The notes under the pieces: generated by a model | Databases searched by the model: none | What the model was told of the DNA's origin: nothing | What the model saw: the letters and a program-made list of their open reading frames with translations, nothing else | Part shown: positions 48,265 to 57,241 of the stretch, in pieces | How positions within the stretch are numbered: position 1 is the first letter of the stretch | Layout: every line of letters starts with the position of its first letter | Program-made: the position numbers and the translations under genes | Assembly (NCBI GenBank): GCA_015069165.1 | Contig: SVJD01000007.1 | Span: forward strand, 2,844-64,562 | DNA: 61,719 bases | Reading direction: 5' to 3' | Origin: Oscillospiraceae bacterium | Lineage (GTDB): Bacteria > Bacillota > Clostridia > UBA1212 > UBA1255

Positions 48265-50169
48265 TCAAACAATTATGATATCTTTTGTTTTATCTTTTAC
48301 ATTAAAACCCTTTTCGTTAAATCTTATCGAAAGCTTTTCTCCGATTTCACATTTGTGCATTATTATAATATCGCTGCTTCCCACTCGAACTTTTGCAAAG
48401 CATTTCATACCGTAGTCAAAAACATCCGTCACTTTACCTGCAATGGAATCGAGTCCGTCCGATACGTATTTTTCTGCTTCAATACTGTCAGGCATAAAAA
48501 CCATTTCCAGCGGAATATCAAATATTTGAGTTCCTTTTGACGCAAATAATTTTTCGCATATCGCTTCATCAGCTTTTAAAAGCTGATTTTCTATATCAAA
48601 ATAGAATTTATATTTCTTTTTATCTCCGCGTTTTTTTACAAAAGTACATTTAAGAACATTTGTTTTTTCTATAGGCTCAATATTTTGCTCCTTTATGCTA
48701 ACTTTGCTGAAATCAATATCAAAAACAATTTTTTCTCCTTCGTCAAAACATTGTTTTCCAAGCTCCAAAGCGAAAAGCGGCGCGCCGTTAAAGTTTTCAT
48801 CATTATTTAAAATTTCAAGACGATAGAGAACTTTGTCTTCTATTACTTCCGCACTTGATATTTTTGCTTTCGCTCTGCCTTCGCCTAAAACAACAGCTTC
48901 AGGCGGAACTGCTATTTTACATTCACCGCTTTTTAAATTCTCAAAAACAGGCGGTAATTTCAATTCTTGTTTTCCAAAATACAATCGACCGTTTTTAATA
49001 ACACAATCCAAAATGTTTTCTTTCGGAATTCTCGGCTTTATATTTAACTGCGTTTCTTTATCAAAGAAATACAGATTACTTTTCTTTATTGCAACTTTAA
49101 TAATATCGTCTTTTTTAATTTCGCTGTCCGCACCTGCTTTTACAACAACAATTCCATGCTTGTCACTTGTATTTTTCACATTCATATCAGCGTAAATCAA
49201 AGTTTCTCCGCCCAAAGATTCTACCAATGTTACTCTCGCATCTGCTTTTCCCCATTCTTGTTCGTTATAGGCAACATCATCAAGTTTTACATCGTCAGGG
49301 CGAATACCAACGACCACCGGTATTTGACCATCCATGTATCCAATTGGAATTTTATCAATTTCAGCATATTCTTCAGATATATTCGCGCCGCATTCCAGCT
49401 CAAAACGCACTAAAGAGTCTTTTTTTGTAATTTTAGCATCAAAAAAATTCATTTGCGGTGTACCTATAAAACCGGCCACAAATATATTCACGGGATATTT
49501 AAACAAATTCTTCGGTGTGTCTATCTGCTGAACAAATCCGTCTTTCATTACAACAATTCTTGTCCCCATTGTCATTGCTTCCACCTGGTCATGAGTTACG
49601 TATATAAAAGTAGTTTGCAATTTCTCATGAAGTTTGGAAATTTCCGCACGCATTGCAGCCCTTAATTTCGCATCGAGGTTACTCAAAGGTTCATCAAGTA
49701 AAAAGACCTTAGGATTTCTTACAATCGCTCTTCCCAATGCCACGCGCTGACGTTGACCTCCCGATAAAGCTTTAGGTTTTCTTTCAAGATATTGTGTTAT
49801 TCCTAAAATTTCCGCAGCCTCCTTTACTTTTTCCTCTATAATATTTTTGGGCACTTTTGCAGTTTTTAATGCAAATGCCATATTTTCATACACACTCATA
49901 TGCGGATACAACGCATAATTTTGAAATACCATTGCAATATTTCTGTCTTTCGGTTCGAGGTCATTTACAATTACATCATCTATTCTCAACTCACCTGCAG
50001 TAATCTCTTCCAAACCTGCAATCATACGAAGAGTTGTGGATTTTCCGCAACCGGAAGGCCCTACGAAAACGATAAATTCTTTGTCTTTTATATCCATACA
50101 AAAGTCATTTACCGCCTTCACTTCGTCATCATATATTTTATAAATGTGTTTTAAAGATAAATTTGCCAT
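48265..50169 (-). CDS. MsmX/UgpC-type sugar ABC ATPase with extended C-terminal repeats
   Basis: At 634 residues this is much longer than the usual 360-370. The N-terminal ATPase (1-235) is complete: GPSGCGKST, Q-loop MVFQNYALYPHMSV, signature LSGGQRQRVALGRAIV, Walker B VFLLDEPLSNLDAKLR and the switch His in TFIYVTHDQVEAM. A standard TOBE-type regulatory region follows (about 240-375, ending KSNLYFFDKETQLNI). Two further segments of about 130 residues (about 376-503 and 504-634) repeat the same strand pattern, with VIKNGRLYFGKQEL and FVKKRGDKKKYKFYF as their openings. The ATPase drives the MalF/MalG-like permeases encoded just upstream. The added modules may bind an inducer or regulator. I cannot rule out a separate domain origin. 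Confidence 0.85.
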   Translation of the reverse strand: MANLSLKHIYKIYDDEVKAVNDFCMDIKDKEFIVFVGPSGCGKSTTLRMIAGLEEITAGELRIDDVIVNDLEPKDRNIAMVFQNYALYPHMSVYENMAFALKTAKVPKNIIEEKVKEAAEILGITQYLERKPKALSGGQRQRVALGRAIVRNPKVFLLDEPLSNLDAKLRAAMRAEISKLHEKLQTTFIYVTHDQVEAMTMGTRIVVMKDGFVQQIDTPKNLFKYPVNIFVAGFIGTPQMNFFDAKITKKDSLVRFELECGANISEEYAEIDKIPIGYMDGQIPVVVGIRPDDVKLDDVAYNEQEWGKADARVTLVESLGGETLIYADMNVKNTSDKHGIVVVKAGADSEIKKDDIIKVAIKKSNLYFFDKETQLNIKPRIPKENILDCVIKNGRLYFGKQELKLPPVFENLKSGECKIAVPPEAVVLGEGRAKAKISSAEVIEDKVLYRLEILNNDENFNGAPLFALELGKQCFDEGEKIVFDIDFSKVSIKEQNIEPIEKTNVLKCTFVKKRGDKKKYKFYFDIENQLLKADEAICEKLFASKGTQIFDIPLEMVFMPDSIEAEKYVSDGLDSIAGKVTDVFDYGMKCFAKVRVGSSDIIIMHKCEIGEKLSIRFNEKGFNVKDKTKDIIIV

Positions 50170-50193
50170 TATTTCATCCCTTTAATTTATTTG

Positions 50194-51042
50194 TCAGCCT
50201 TTCACGGCACCGCCTGTTATTCCTTCGACATAATATTTTTGCAGCCACATGAATAATAATGTTATCGGGGTTGCCACTATAACTGCCGCGGCGCAAAAGG
50301 TTGTAAAATACTGCTGAATACTTTCTCTTTCAAGCCACCTGTACATTCCGAGTGCAACAGTGTATTTAGAAGTATCCGGAACACCCGACATAATAAACGA
50401 AACAAATATAAAATCACACCACGGAGCTATAAAACTTATAAGAATCGTATATATGATTATAGACTTACTTAAAGGCAATATGATTTTCCAAAATATGCGT
50501 GCTCTGCTTGCTCCGTCTATTCTTGCCGCTTCATCTAAAGATTTCGGTACAGTGTCGAAAAATCCTTTTGCAATATAGTAGCTTAATGCCGCCCCTGCCG
50601 AATACACAATTATAAGACTTGCCATAGATTGGTAATTGTTCGGCAAAAGTATTTTTAAAAGGAAATACACCGCCGACATACTCATAAATCCCGGAAACAT
50701 TCCGAGTATAAGCATTACATTCATAAGAGGCTTTCGCGCTCTGAATTTCATTCTGCTGAACACATACGATACAGCCAGCACAAAAACAGTAGTAATCAAA
50801 CAGCTTACAAGGGCTATTATAAATGTGTTCAAATACCATGACGGAAAGTTTGTTTCCAAAAAGAGCCTTTTATAATTGTCCAAAGTCCACTCTTGCGGAA
50901 AAAACGTAGGGCTCCAAGCTCCCGGTTCTCCTCTGAACGATTGTATGACAAGATAAATCAAAGGTATAATCCATAATATTGCAAGTGCCGTTAATATGAG
51001 TTGTCCCGCTATGGATTTTTTCTGTAGTTTGCTTTTTTTCAA
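50194..51042 (-). CDS. sugar ABC transporter permease, MalG type
   Basis: A 282-residue membrane subunit with six helices. The EAA loop (SLDEAARIDGASRARIFWKIILPLSK) contacts the ATPase. The C-terminal KYYVEGITGGAVKG is the typical MalG ending. It forms the channel with the MalF-like protein for maltose, maltodextrin or a similar oligosaccharide. The start is TTG at 51042 with an AGGCAGGA ribosome binding site. The gap to malF is 15 bp. Confidence 0.92.
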   Translation of the reverse strand: MKKSKLQKKSIAGQLILTALAILWIIPLIYLVIQSFRGEPGAWSPTFFPQEWTLDNYKRLFLETNFPSWYLNTFIIALVSCLITTVFVLAVSYVFSRMKFRARKPLMNVMLILGMFPGFMSMSAVYFLLKILLPNNYQSMASLIIVYSAGAALSYYIAKGFFDTVPKSLDEAARIDGASRARIFWKIILPLSKSIIIYTILISFIAPWCDFIFVSFIMSGVPDTSKYTVALGMYRWLERESIQQYFTTFCAAAVIVATPITLLFMWLQKYYVEGITGGAVKG

Positions 51043-51057
51043 AATACAATCCTGCCT

Positions 51058-52446
51058 TTACTGAAAATTTCCCTCTCCTTGAACCGCAGACGACTTGTTA
51101 TAAACAACCAGCGAAAACACTGCAGAAATCACAAACACTAAAATACCTATTACCGAGGCAAGTTTATAATTTCTGTCTGCACCAAGTGATAGTTTATAGA
51201 GCCATGTTATCAAAAGGTCCGTTCCTTTTGCTCCGTTCGTATATTTAATGTTATCTCCCGGGCCGCCTCCGCTAAGGAGAAATATAATGTTGAAGTTATT
51301 TATATTTCCTATAAACTGTGTTATCAAATACGGACCCGTTACAAAGAGCATATACGGAAGCGTTATTTTACGAAATTGCCTTGCAGGACTTGCTCCGTCT
51401 ATTCTCGCGGATTCATATAAATCCGAAGGTATATTCATCAGTATTCCGCTGCAAAGAAGCATACTGTAAGGTATTCCTATCCACATATTGGCAATTATTA
51501 TCCAAATTCGAGTCGTTGTAATATCAAGACCGAATTGCATATGATAATTAAAAATTCTTTCCACAAACTGCGTGATTATACCGCCGCCGCTACCGAGCAT
51601 TCCGCCGCCGGTGTCAAGCATTTTTGATATAATCATAAGCGAAACGAATTGCGGAACGGCTATTGTCGCCACAAACAAGGTACGATATCCGCGTTTAAAT
51701 CTGATGCCTTTTTTATTAATAAAAACAGCAAGCAACATTCCGCCGAAATAGTTCGTAAAAGTAGCAAGCACTGCCCAACCCAAAGTCCACGCAAGCACTC
51801 TCCAAAACGTCTTTCCCAAGGAAGAATTTCCGCTTAACATATCGGTAAAATTTTGGAAACCTACCCACTGAAAAAGCCTTTCCGGAACTTCATGATTTGC
51901 ATCGTAATTTGTAAATGCAATCATTATCATAGTTACCAGAGGAACTACCGTAAAAAGAAAAAGTCCCAACATCGGAAGTGAAAGCAGTGTTGTGTGAAAC
52001 TGGCCGTCAAGATAATTTCTTACATCATCACGAAAGAGATTTACTCTTTTGCCTATAATTTTCATTTCCTCAAGCTCTGCGGATTCTTTTATACTGCGCC
52101 ACCATACAACAGCAAAGAAGAATATTACAAAGAGCGTCAGTATTCCGTAGAGTACCACGTGAAAAGAGTTATCACCGGGAACTTTTGTATATTCGCCGAG
52201 TTCAGCATTCCACTCTGACGAAATGTAAGTCTGCGTAAAACCAACATTTCCGCCGGTAAAGAAGTTTTGAAAAAACATAGCGAGATATCTTCCGCCGAAA
52301 ACCGCAATATATATTCCGAAAAAGACTTCAAACAAGAAATATATTATTCCGCGAACTTTTTGACCTCTAAATATATGGCCTAATCCCATGATGATGCAAG
52401 AAAGCTTTGTAATTGCATCACCTTTAATAACTTTTTTGATTTTCAT
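51058..52446 (-). CDS. sugar ABC transporter permease, MalF type
   Basis: A 462-residue permease, longer than many 290-residue sugar permeases. It has an N-terminal part with two extra helices (IIYFLFEVFFGIYIAVFGG and LYGILTLFVIFFFAVVWW) and a periplasm-type loop, as in MalF. The EAA loop is YESARIDGASPARQFRKITLPYML. FGGMLLAVFINKKGIRF and FIGNINNFNIIFLLSGGGPGD are typical. The length and the MalG-type partner favour maltodextrin as substrate, though the binding protein decides specificity. ATG starts 2 bp after the binding-protein stop. Confidence 0.92.
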   Translation of the reverse strand: MKIKKVIKGDAITKLSCIIMGLGHIFRGQKVRGIIYFLFEVFFGIYIAVFGGRYLAMFFQNFFTGGNVGFTQTYISSEWNAELGEYTKVPGDNSFHVVLYGILTLFVIFFFAVVWWRSIKESAELEEMKIIGKRVNLFRDDVRNYLDGQFHTTLLSLPMLGLFLFTVVPLVTMIMIAFTNYDANHEVPERLFQWVGFQNFTDMLSGNSSLGKTFWRVLAWTLGWAVLATFTNYFGGMLLAVFINKKGIRFKRGYRTLFVATIAVPQFVSLMIISKMLDTGGGMLGSGGGIITQFVERIFNYHMQFGLDITTTRIWIIIANMWIGIPYSMLLCSGILMNIPSDLYESARIDGASPARQFRKITLPYMLFVTGPYLITQFIGNINNFNIIFLLSGGGPGDNIKYTNGAKGTDLLITWLYKLSLGADRNYKLASVIGILVFVISAVFSLVVYNKSSAVQGEGNFQ

Positions 52447-52447
52447 A

Positions 52448-53737
52448 TTACTTTTTTATTTGCTTGCAAAGTGCATCGAGATAATTTTGAAGCATTGAAT
52501 CTGTGACTTGTGTTCCGTTTGCTTTTGCTGAAATTATAGGTGTAATAAGACTGCCCATAGGTGTCCAATACGTTGACGGAACGCTTTTCTGTGCTCTGTT
52601 GTACTGTGCTTGGTCGAGCACCGCAGAAATTACTTCATTGCTTTGAACTGATGATAATTGAGTAAGCTTACTGTTTGTTGGTGCAAAGCCTCTTGTTTCG
52701 AATCTCTTAAGCTGATTTTCTTCATTTGTGAGCCATTTTGCCAACTTGTGCGCTTCGCCTTTATTCTTGCTGTAGCCGTTAACGCCTATAAGTTTGTAAC
52801 CCATATAACCGCTAAGCTGTCTGTCGTTGCCGCCTATTTTTACAGATGGTAATTTATTAACTCCCAAATTGTCGCCAAGAAGTTTTTTTAATGTTGCAGC
52901 ATTCCACGTACCGCTCACTGCTGCCGCTGCTTCTCTTTTACCGTTTTTTTCTGTAAAAGCCGCAATTATTTTACTGTCGTCTGTTTGAGCTACGAGCGCA
53001 TCATTCCATAAATATGATTTTAAAGCTCTCATAACATTGAGACCTGTGGTATTGTTGAAATTTATATCAACTTTTTGCTCAACCATCTTATTATTGTACG
53101 TTACATCATATTTAAGGTCAGGTTCTGCAAAAAAGAAGGTCGAAAGATACCAACCATCGTCATTCAGTCTGAAATGCACTTTTTTACCTGCTTTATTTGC
53201 TATACTGAGCATAGTGTCAAGGCTTTGTAAATCTTCAGGGTTTTTGTATACACTTTTATCGTAATACAAAAATAAACAGTTATCTCCGGTTGACGGATAC
53301 GCATACATTTGTGTTTCTCCGTCAATTTCCAAAGAAGCTGCATTTACACTTTCGCTTGTATTTATCGCTTTAATATCTGCTTCTATATCTCCGCCGACTC
53401 TTGCCAACGCACCGCCTGCATACAGCTTATTTATCTGGTCACTGGGAAAACTGTAAACATCAGGTCCTGACTGAACGTCATTTAAAATTTTATCTGCTGC
53501 TTCCCCTTCGCCTTGAACTCCGAAATAAAATGTATACTTGTTTTGGCTGTTTGCTTTTGCGTAAGCTTCGCACATCTCTTTGAGCATAGCTTGGTCTTCT
53601 TCTGCACCCCAAACAGTCAGAGTATAGTTTCCGTTTGTTGAATTATTGTCGTTTGAATTGTTTCTTCTACAACCCGTAAGATTAATAATTGCCACTACCA
53701 AAAGGCACAATGCCGGCAATCTGTATTTCAATTTCAT
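52448..53737 (-). CDS. maltodextrin-type solute-binding lipoprotein (family 1)
   Basis: The 429-residue protein has a lipoprotein signal with lipobox NLTGC (Cys at 23) and a Asn/Ser linker. The body is a family 1 binding protein: YTLTVWGAEEDQAMLKEM at the first strand, PDVYSFPSDQINKLYAGGALARV, GETQMYAYPSTGDNCLFLYYDKSVY and VSGTWNAATL. This architecture is that of MalE-like maltose/maltodextrin receptors. It is the first gene of the uptake operon, with pulA downstream, which supports alpha-glucan oligosaccharides as ligand. The ATG at 53737 follows TTGGGAGG; an in-frame start at 53767 lies before it. Confidence 0.92.
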   Translation of the reverse strand: MKLKYRLPALCLLVVAIINLTGCRRNNSNDNNSTNGNYTLTVWGAEEDQAMLKEMCEAYAKANSQNKYTFYFGVQGEGEAADKILNDVQSGPDVYSFPSDQINKLYAGGALARVGGDIEADIKAINTSESVNAASLEIDGETQMYAYPSTGDNCLFLYYDKSVYKNPEDLQSLDTMLSIANKAGKKVHFRLNDDGWYLSTFFFAEPDLKYDVTYNNKMVEQKVDINFNNTTGLNVMRALKSYLWNDALVAQTDDSKIIAAFTEKNGKREAAAAVSGTWNAATLKKLLGDNLGVNKLPSVKIGGNDRQLSGYMGYKLIGVNGYSKNKGEAHKLAKWLTNEENQLKRFETRGFAPTNSKLTQLSSVQSNEVISAVLDQAQYNRAQKSVPSTYWTPMGSLITPIISAKANGTQVTDSMLQNYLDALCKQIKK

Positions 53738-53811
53738 AAATCTACCTCCCAATGATAAATTATACATTGATATATTGCGTAAGAGAGATAAATTTATACA
53801 TTAAAATTTAC

Positions 53812-54447
53812 TTAGATTTCTAATAATTCCGCAAAATCATAAATATAGTAATCGGAAATTCCTTTTATTTCATCAATATAAGCATCTGATGATTCATCGT
53901 AAACTCCGCAGACTTTCATGCCCGCTGATTTTGCAGTCTTGTCTGCATTGTAATTATCATCAAGAAATAAAATATCTTCGACTTTTTCGCCGACTTTTTG
54001 GGCTACGGATCTGTAGATTTCCGGATCTGCCTTTGTTGTATTAAAGTCATCACAAGACCATACATTATCAAATAAATCAAAAATCTCAAGTCTTTTAAGG
54101 CACGCATCCAGAGTAATATGAGGACTTGCGGTAAGCACGTTTAATTTTGCTCCGCGTTCTTTGAGGGTTTTGAGGGTTTTTATTACATTTTTCTTCGCCT
54201 GAATATTATATGTATACTCTACAAGCATGTACTCTTTCATGGCATTCATAATTTCTTCTTTAGATAAAGTAAGACCCATTCCCATAAAATATTCTGCTGT
54301 ACCGGCAATACCTAAAGGCGTTATGATTTTCATAATTTCCGGTTCATAAGAAATGTTGTTTTCATCTAAAATTCTAAGCATAGAATGAACGTACGTAGGC
54401 ATTGAGTCTACTAAAGTACCATCAAAATCAAAAAGATACGTATACAT
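53812..54447 (-). CDS. HAD-superfamily phosphatase (phosphoglycolate-phosphatase-like)
   Basis: A 211-residue HAD hydrolase with motif I FDFDGTLVDSM (nucleophile Asp at about 7), motif II VLTASPH (Thr in place of the common Ser), motif III Lys in TTKADPEIY and motif IV ILFLDDNYNADKTAKSAG. A four-helix cap sits at about 15-80. Substrates of this class range from phosphoglycolate and beta-phosphoglucomutase-type sugars to nucleotides; it cannot be assigned. It lies between the sugar uptake operon and a small-protein gene. AGGAGAG precedes the ATG. Confidence 0.88.
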   Translation of the reverse strand: MYTYLFDFDGTLVDSMPTYVHSMLRILDENNISYEPEIMKIITPLGIAGTAEYFMGMGLTLSKEEIMNAMKEYMLVEYTYNIQAKKNVIKTLKTLKERGAKLNVLTASPHITLDACLKRLEIFDLFDNVWSCDDFNTTKADPEIYRSVAQKVGEKVEDILFLDDNYNADKTAKSAGMKVCGVYDESSDAYIDEIKGISDYYIYDFAELLEI

Positions 54448-54483
54448 ATTTTACTCTCCTAAAATGTAATAAAGTATAAATTT

Positions 54484-54516
54484 TATGACGTGCGACAAAA
54501 CATGTCACACGTCATA
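54484..54516 (-). terminator. hairpin after the 78-residue gene
   Basis: TATGACGTG (54484-54492) and CACGTCATA (54508-54516) form a 9-bp stem, extended by imperfect pairing. The following leftward sequence is AAATTTAT, a weak T run, so termination is likely but not certain. Confidence 0.5.
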
Positions 54517-54530
54517 TTGAAATTCGATAA

Positions 54531-54767
54531 TTAAATTTCGTGGTTTTGTTTCCACTCTTCAGCTTTTGCAGCAGAAAGACGTGTTATGTTCTCAGCAGGA
54601 TGAATAGATTCTTCTCCGCCGTTAACGTAGAGAAAATATTTTCCGCCCGGAGTAACATACAATCTTTCCTCGTAACCCTCGGGATCGCCGAAAAATCCGC
54701 TTGCAAATTTTCCCAAAAGCTCTGCGTTTTCTGTATCGTATTCTACTTTACAAATAATCTTTTTCAT
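54531..54767 (-). CDS. small conserved protein of unknown function
   Basis: A 78-residue soluble protein, MKKIICKVEYDTENAELL and FFGDPEGYEERLYVTPGGKYFLYVNGG, with a helical end (RLSAAKAEEWKQNH). The pattern of a strand pair with a YVTPGGKYFL core recalls small proteins often seen in Firmicutes accessory DNA, but I cannot name a family or function. GGAGG precedes the ATG, and a hairpin follows the stop. It stands alone between two unrelated genes. Confidence 0.7.
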   Translation of the reverse strand: MKKIICKVEYDTENAELLGKFASGFFGDPEGYEERLYVTPGGKYFLYVNGGEESIHPAENITRLSAAKAEEWKQNHEI

Positions 54768-54882
54768 TATAAAAACCTCCTCCTGTTTTTATTATAATAT
54801 ACGTAAAATAAAATTTTATCCAATCACATATTGCTGTTGGCAAAACATGACCTTTTATATTATACCACAGCAGTCAAGTCAT

Positions 54883-56031
54883 TTATATGATCTTAATACT
54901 GACTATCTCACTGTTCGTGCCGACACGCATCGGCATTCCCCAGTATCCAATACCTGAGGTTACTATCACGCGTGGGCTTTGAGCATCTTTTTGATAATAA
55001 CCGTAGTCAACAGTGTACATCATACCGGTAATCAATCCGGCCGGAAAGAGTTGCCCTTTATGAGTGTGTCCGCATAAAATCAAATCAACTTCGTTTGTGT
55101 ATGTGTGAATATTTGAAGGATTGTGGTCAAGCACCACTACAGGTAAATCCGAGTTTTCGTCCTTTAAATATTCAGAAAGTTCTTTGCGTTTTTCTGTACC
55201 GTAACCGCCTATAGGAGAACTGTCGAGTCTGCCGACTAATACCAAACGTTCATCGATTACAACATACTCATCCCTCAGCAAATTAATATTCGCTTTTTCC
55301 ATAAATGATACCATCTGCGAGACCGTCTTCCCTGCATCGTGATTACCAAAACAAGCATACACACCAAAAACAGAGTTAATTCCCTGCAATGTTTTGACAG
55401 CGGCTTCAGGATTTTGAACAGATGCATAATCAGTATCAAAAAAATCGCCTGCAATACAAACCACATCAGGCTTTAAAGAGTTAATTTCTTTTACAATTTC
55501 GTCCAAACGTTCCTCAGAACCGACAGAACCTAAATGCAAATCACTTATCATTACCAAATTCAAATCAGAAACATCGGTTTTATCCTGCAGTTGTATCTCA
55601 TATGAAACATGGTCTATTTGACGTGCATTTACAAATCCGTAAACACAAGTGATACAAGTAAAAATCAAAACGCCTGCAGTTACAAAACCATTAAAATATT
55701 TGAAATCTGTAAAAGGAAGCCTCATCAATTTCGGTACAAGCATTATTAAATCCGCGGCCATCGTGAAAAGCAAAAGGTATATAAAAATACCCATATAATA
55801 AGCACTTATTACCCCAAAAACATGTTTGATACCTTCAGGCATCGGCAACATTGACCGACCGAACCCAAGTGTCATTATTACTGCAAAAATTAAAAACACA
55901 GTAAGTATCGGCCAAAATCGCACATTAGGAAAAAACGAAGCAATCCCATGGTAAACTCTATCGGATATATAATAACTCGTCCCGATAAAAACAGAAAGAA
56001 TTACAATTACGGCTAAAACGAATCCTGCCAT
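54883..56031 (-). CDS. polytopic metallophosphoesterase (YkuE/YkoQ type)
   Basis: A 382-residue protein with about four membrane helices (1-140) and an outer calcineurin-like domain (145-382). All motifs are intact: SDLHLGS, GDFFDTD, GNHDAGK, LDHNP and GHTHKGQLFP. This contrasts with the altered paralogue at 6175-7128. Substrate unknown; enzymes of this kind act on phospholipid or nucleotide phosphates. I set the start at the ATG at 56031, 7 bp after the SPFH stop; earlier in-frame starts would overlap that gene by nearly 100 bp and place a cationic non-membrane stretch first. No good Shine-Dalgarno is visible, suggesting coupling to the gene before it. Confidence 0.8.
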   Translation of the reverse strand: MAGFVLAVIVILSVFIGTSYYISDRVYHGIASFFPNVRFWPILTVFLIFAVIMTLGFGRSMLPMPEGIKHVFGVISAYYMGIFIYLLLFTMAADLIMLVPKLMRLPFTDFKYFNGFVTAGVLIFTCITCVYGFVNARQIDHVSYEIQLQDKTDVSDLNLVMISDLHLGSVGSEERLDEIVKEINSLKPDVVCIAGDFFDTDYASVQNPEAAVKTLQGINSVFGVYACFGNHDAGKTVSQMVSFMEKANINLLRDEYVVIDERLVLVGRLDSSPIGGYGTEKRKELSEYLKDENSDLPVVVLDHNPSNIHTYTNEVDLILCGHTHKGQLFPAGLITGMMYTVDYGYYQKDAQSPRVIVTSGIGYWGMPMRVGTNSEIVSIKII

Positions 56032-56038
56032 ATTAAAA

Positions 56039-56989
56039 TCAATCGCAGCACGGGTCAGGTTTCTTTGCCGGTTTTGCTTTTTCAGGTGCAGGTGTAGTAA
56101 CATCGCCAAGGCCGGATGTTTCAGAGAACAAAACATTAGCCTTTGTCATATCAACTGCATCACTGGGAATGATAATTTTAGATGCTCTGCCATCAGACAT
56201 TGCAACCAAAGCTTCATACTTTTTAAGAGTCAAAACCGCCTCATCAACACCGGCCTCTTTAAGGGCTCGAAGACCGTCTGCCTCTGCTTTTTTAGAAAGG
56301 TAAATAGCTTTAGCTTCACCCTCTGCACGGGCAATTCGAGCATCACGTTCACCCTCTGCTGCAAGAATCATAGCTTGCTTATCACCTTCTGCACGTGTAA
56401 TTGCAGCTGCTTTGTGACCTTCTGCCTGGAGTAATGTTTCACGGCGGTCACGCTCTGCTTTCATTTGTTTTTCCATTGCATTCTGAATCTCAGAGGGCGG
56501 AATGATATTTTTAAGCTCCACGCGGTTTACTTTTATTCCCCATTTATCAGTTGCTTCATCCAAAATTTCAGTCATTTTTGCATTAATAGTATCACGAGAT
56601 GTGAGCGTACCGTCAAGTTCCAATTCACCGACGATATTACGAAGTGTAGTAGCCGCCAAATTTGAAAGTGCCGAAATCGGATTTACTGCACCGTAAGCGT
56701 AAAGTTTTGCATCATAAACAGCATAATATATAACGGTGTCTATTTGCATTGTAACGTTATCCTTTGTGATAACAGGTTGCGGAGGTGAATCCAAAACTTG
56801 TTCTTTAAGAGTTACTCTTTTTGCAACTCTCTCGAGTACAGGAATCTTAATGTGAATACCTGCTGACCAAGTTGTCTTATACTTTCCGAGCAATTCAATT
56901 ACAAACTCATGTGCTTGCGGTACAATTTTAATGTTCGCAATAAGAATAATTAAAATAACAACTGCTAAAACAATAAATAAAATTTCCAT
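56039..56989 (-). CDS. SPFH/band 7 (stomatin/prohibitin-type) membrane protein
   Basis: This 316-residue protein has an N-terminal membrane helix (about 2-20), then an SPFH domain (about 22-190, with VPQAHEFVIELLGKY, TLKEQVLDSPPQPVITKDNV, LEIDGTLTSRDTIN-like), then a coiled coil with AEGDKQAMILAAEGERDARIARAEGEA. The tail ends PDPCCD. Such proteins make ring-shaped scaffolds in membranes. AAGGAG precedes the ATG. It is followed at once by the metallophosphoesterase, a pairing that suggests a joint membrane role. An NfeD partner, common for this family, is not next to it. Confidence 0.92.
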   Translation of the reverse strand: MEILFIVLAVVILIILIANIKIVPQAHEFVIELLGKYKTTWSAGIHIKIPVLERVAKRVTLKEQVLDSPPQPVITKDNVTMQIDTVIYYAVYDAKLYAYGAVNPISALSNLAATTLRNIVGELELDGTLTSRDTINAKMTEILDEATDKWGIKVNRVELKNIIPPSEIQNAMEKQMKAERDRRETLLQAEGHKAAAITRAEGDKQAMILAAEGERDARIARAEGEAKAIYLSKKAEADGLRALKEAGVDEAVLTLKKYEALVAMSDGRASKIIIPSDAVDMTKANVLFSETSGLGDVTTPAPEKAKPAKKPDPCCD

Positions 56990-57031
56990 TATTCTCTCTC
57001 CTTTTTCATAATAAAATTATATTTTTTTATC

Positions 57032-57044
57032 GAGGTCAGACCTC
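57032..57044. promoter_or_regulatory. 13-bp palindrome upstream of the SPFH gene
   Basis: GAGGTC-A-GACCTC, perfect over 6 bp each side, lies 43 bp before the SPFH ATG in a 250-bp divergent region. It may be an operator; nothing else supports this. Confidence 0.3.
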
Positions 57045-57158
57045 TGTTATATTGTACTACTGTATTTTCAAAATTTCAATAAATTAAGCAAAAAACGCCG
57101 AGCCGCGACTGAAATTCCGTATGTATACTCACTTATCAGACATAACTTTATATTTCCC

Positions 57159-57187
57159 TTGACTTTTCCTGATTTTTTTACTATTCT
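57159..57187 (+). promoter_or_regulatory. promoter of the CAP-domain lipoprotein gene
   Basis: TTGACT (57159-57164), a 17-nt spacer and TATTCT (57182-57187). Confidence 0.7.
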
Positions 57188-57241
57188 ATATACTAATTAT
57201 GTACAAATTATTAAAAATTTTATACTACCGTGAGGATTTTT

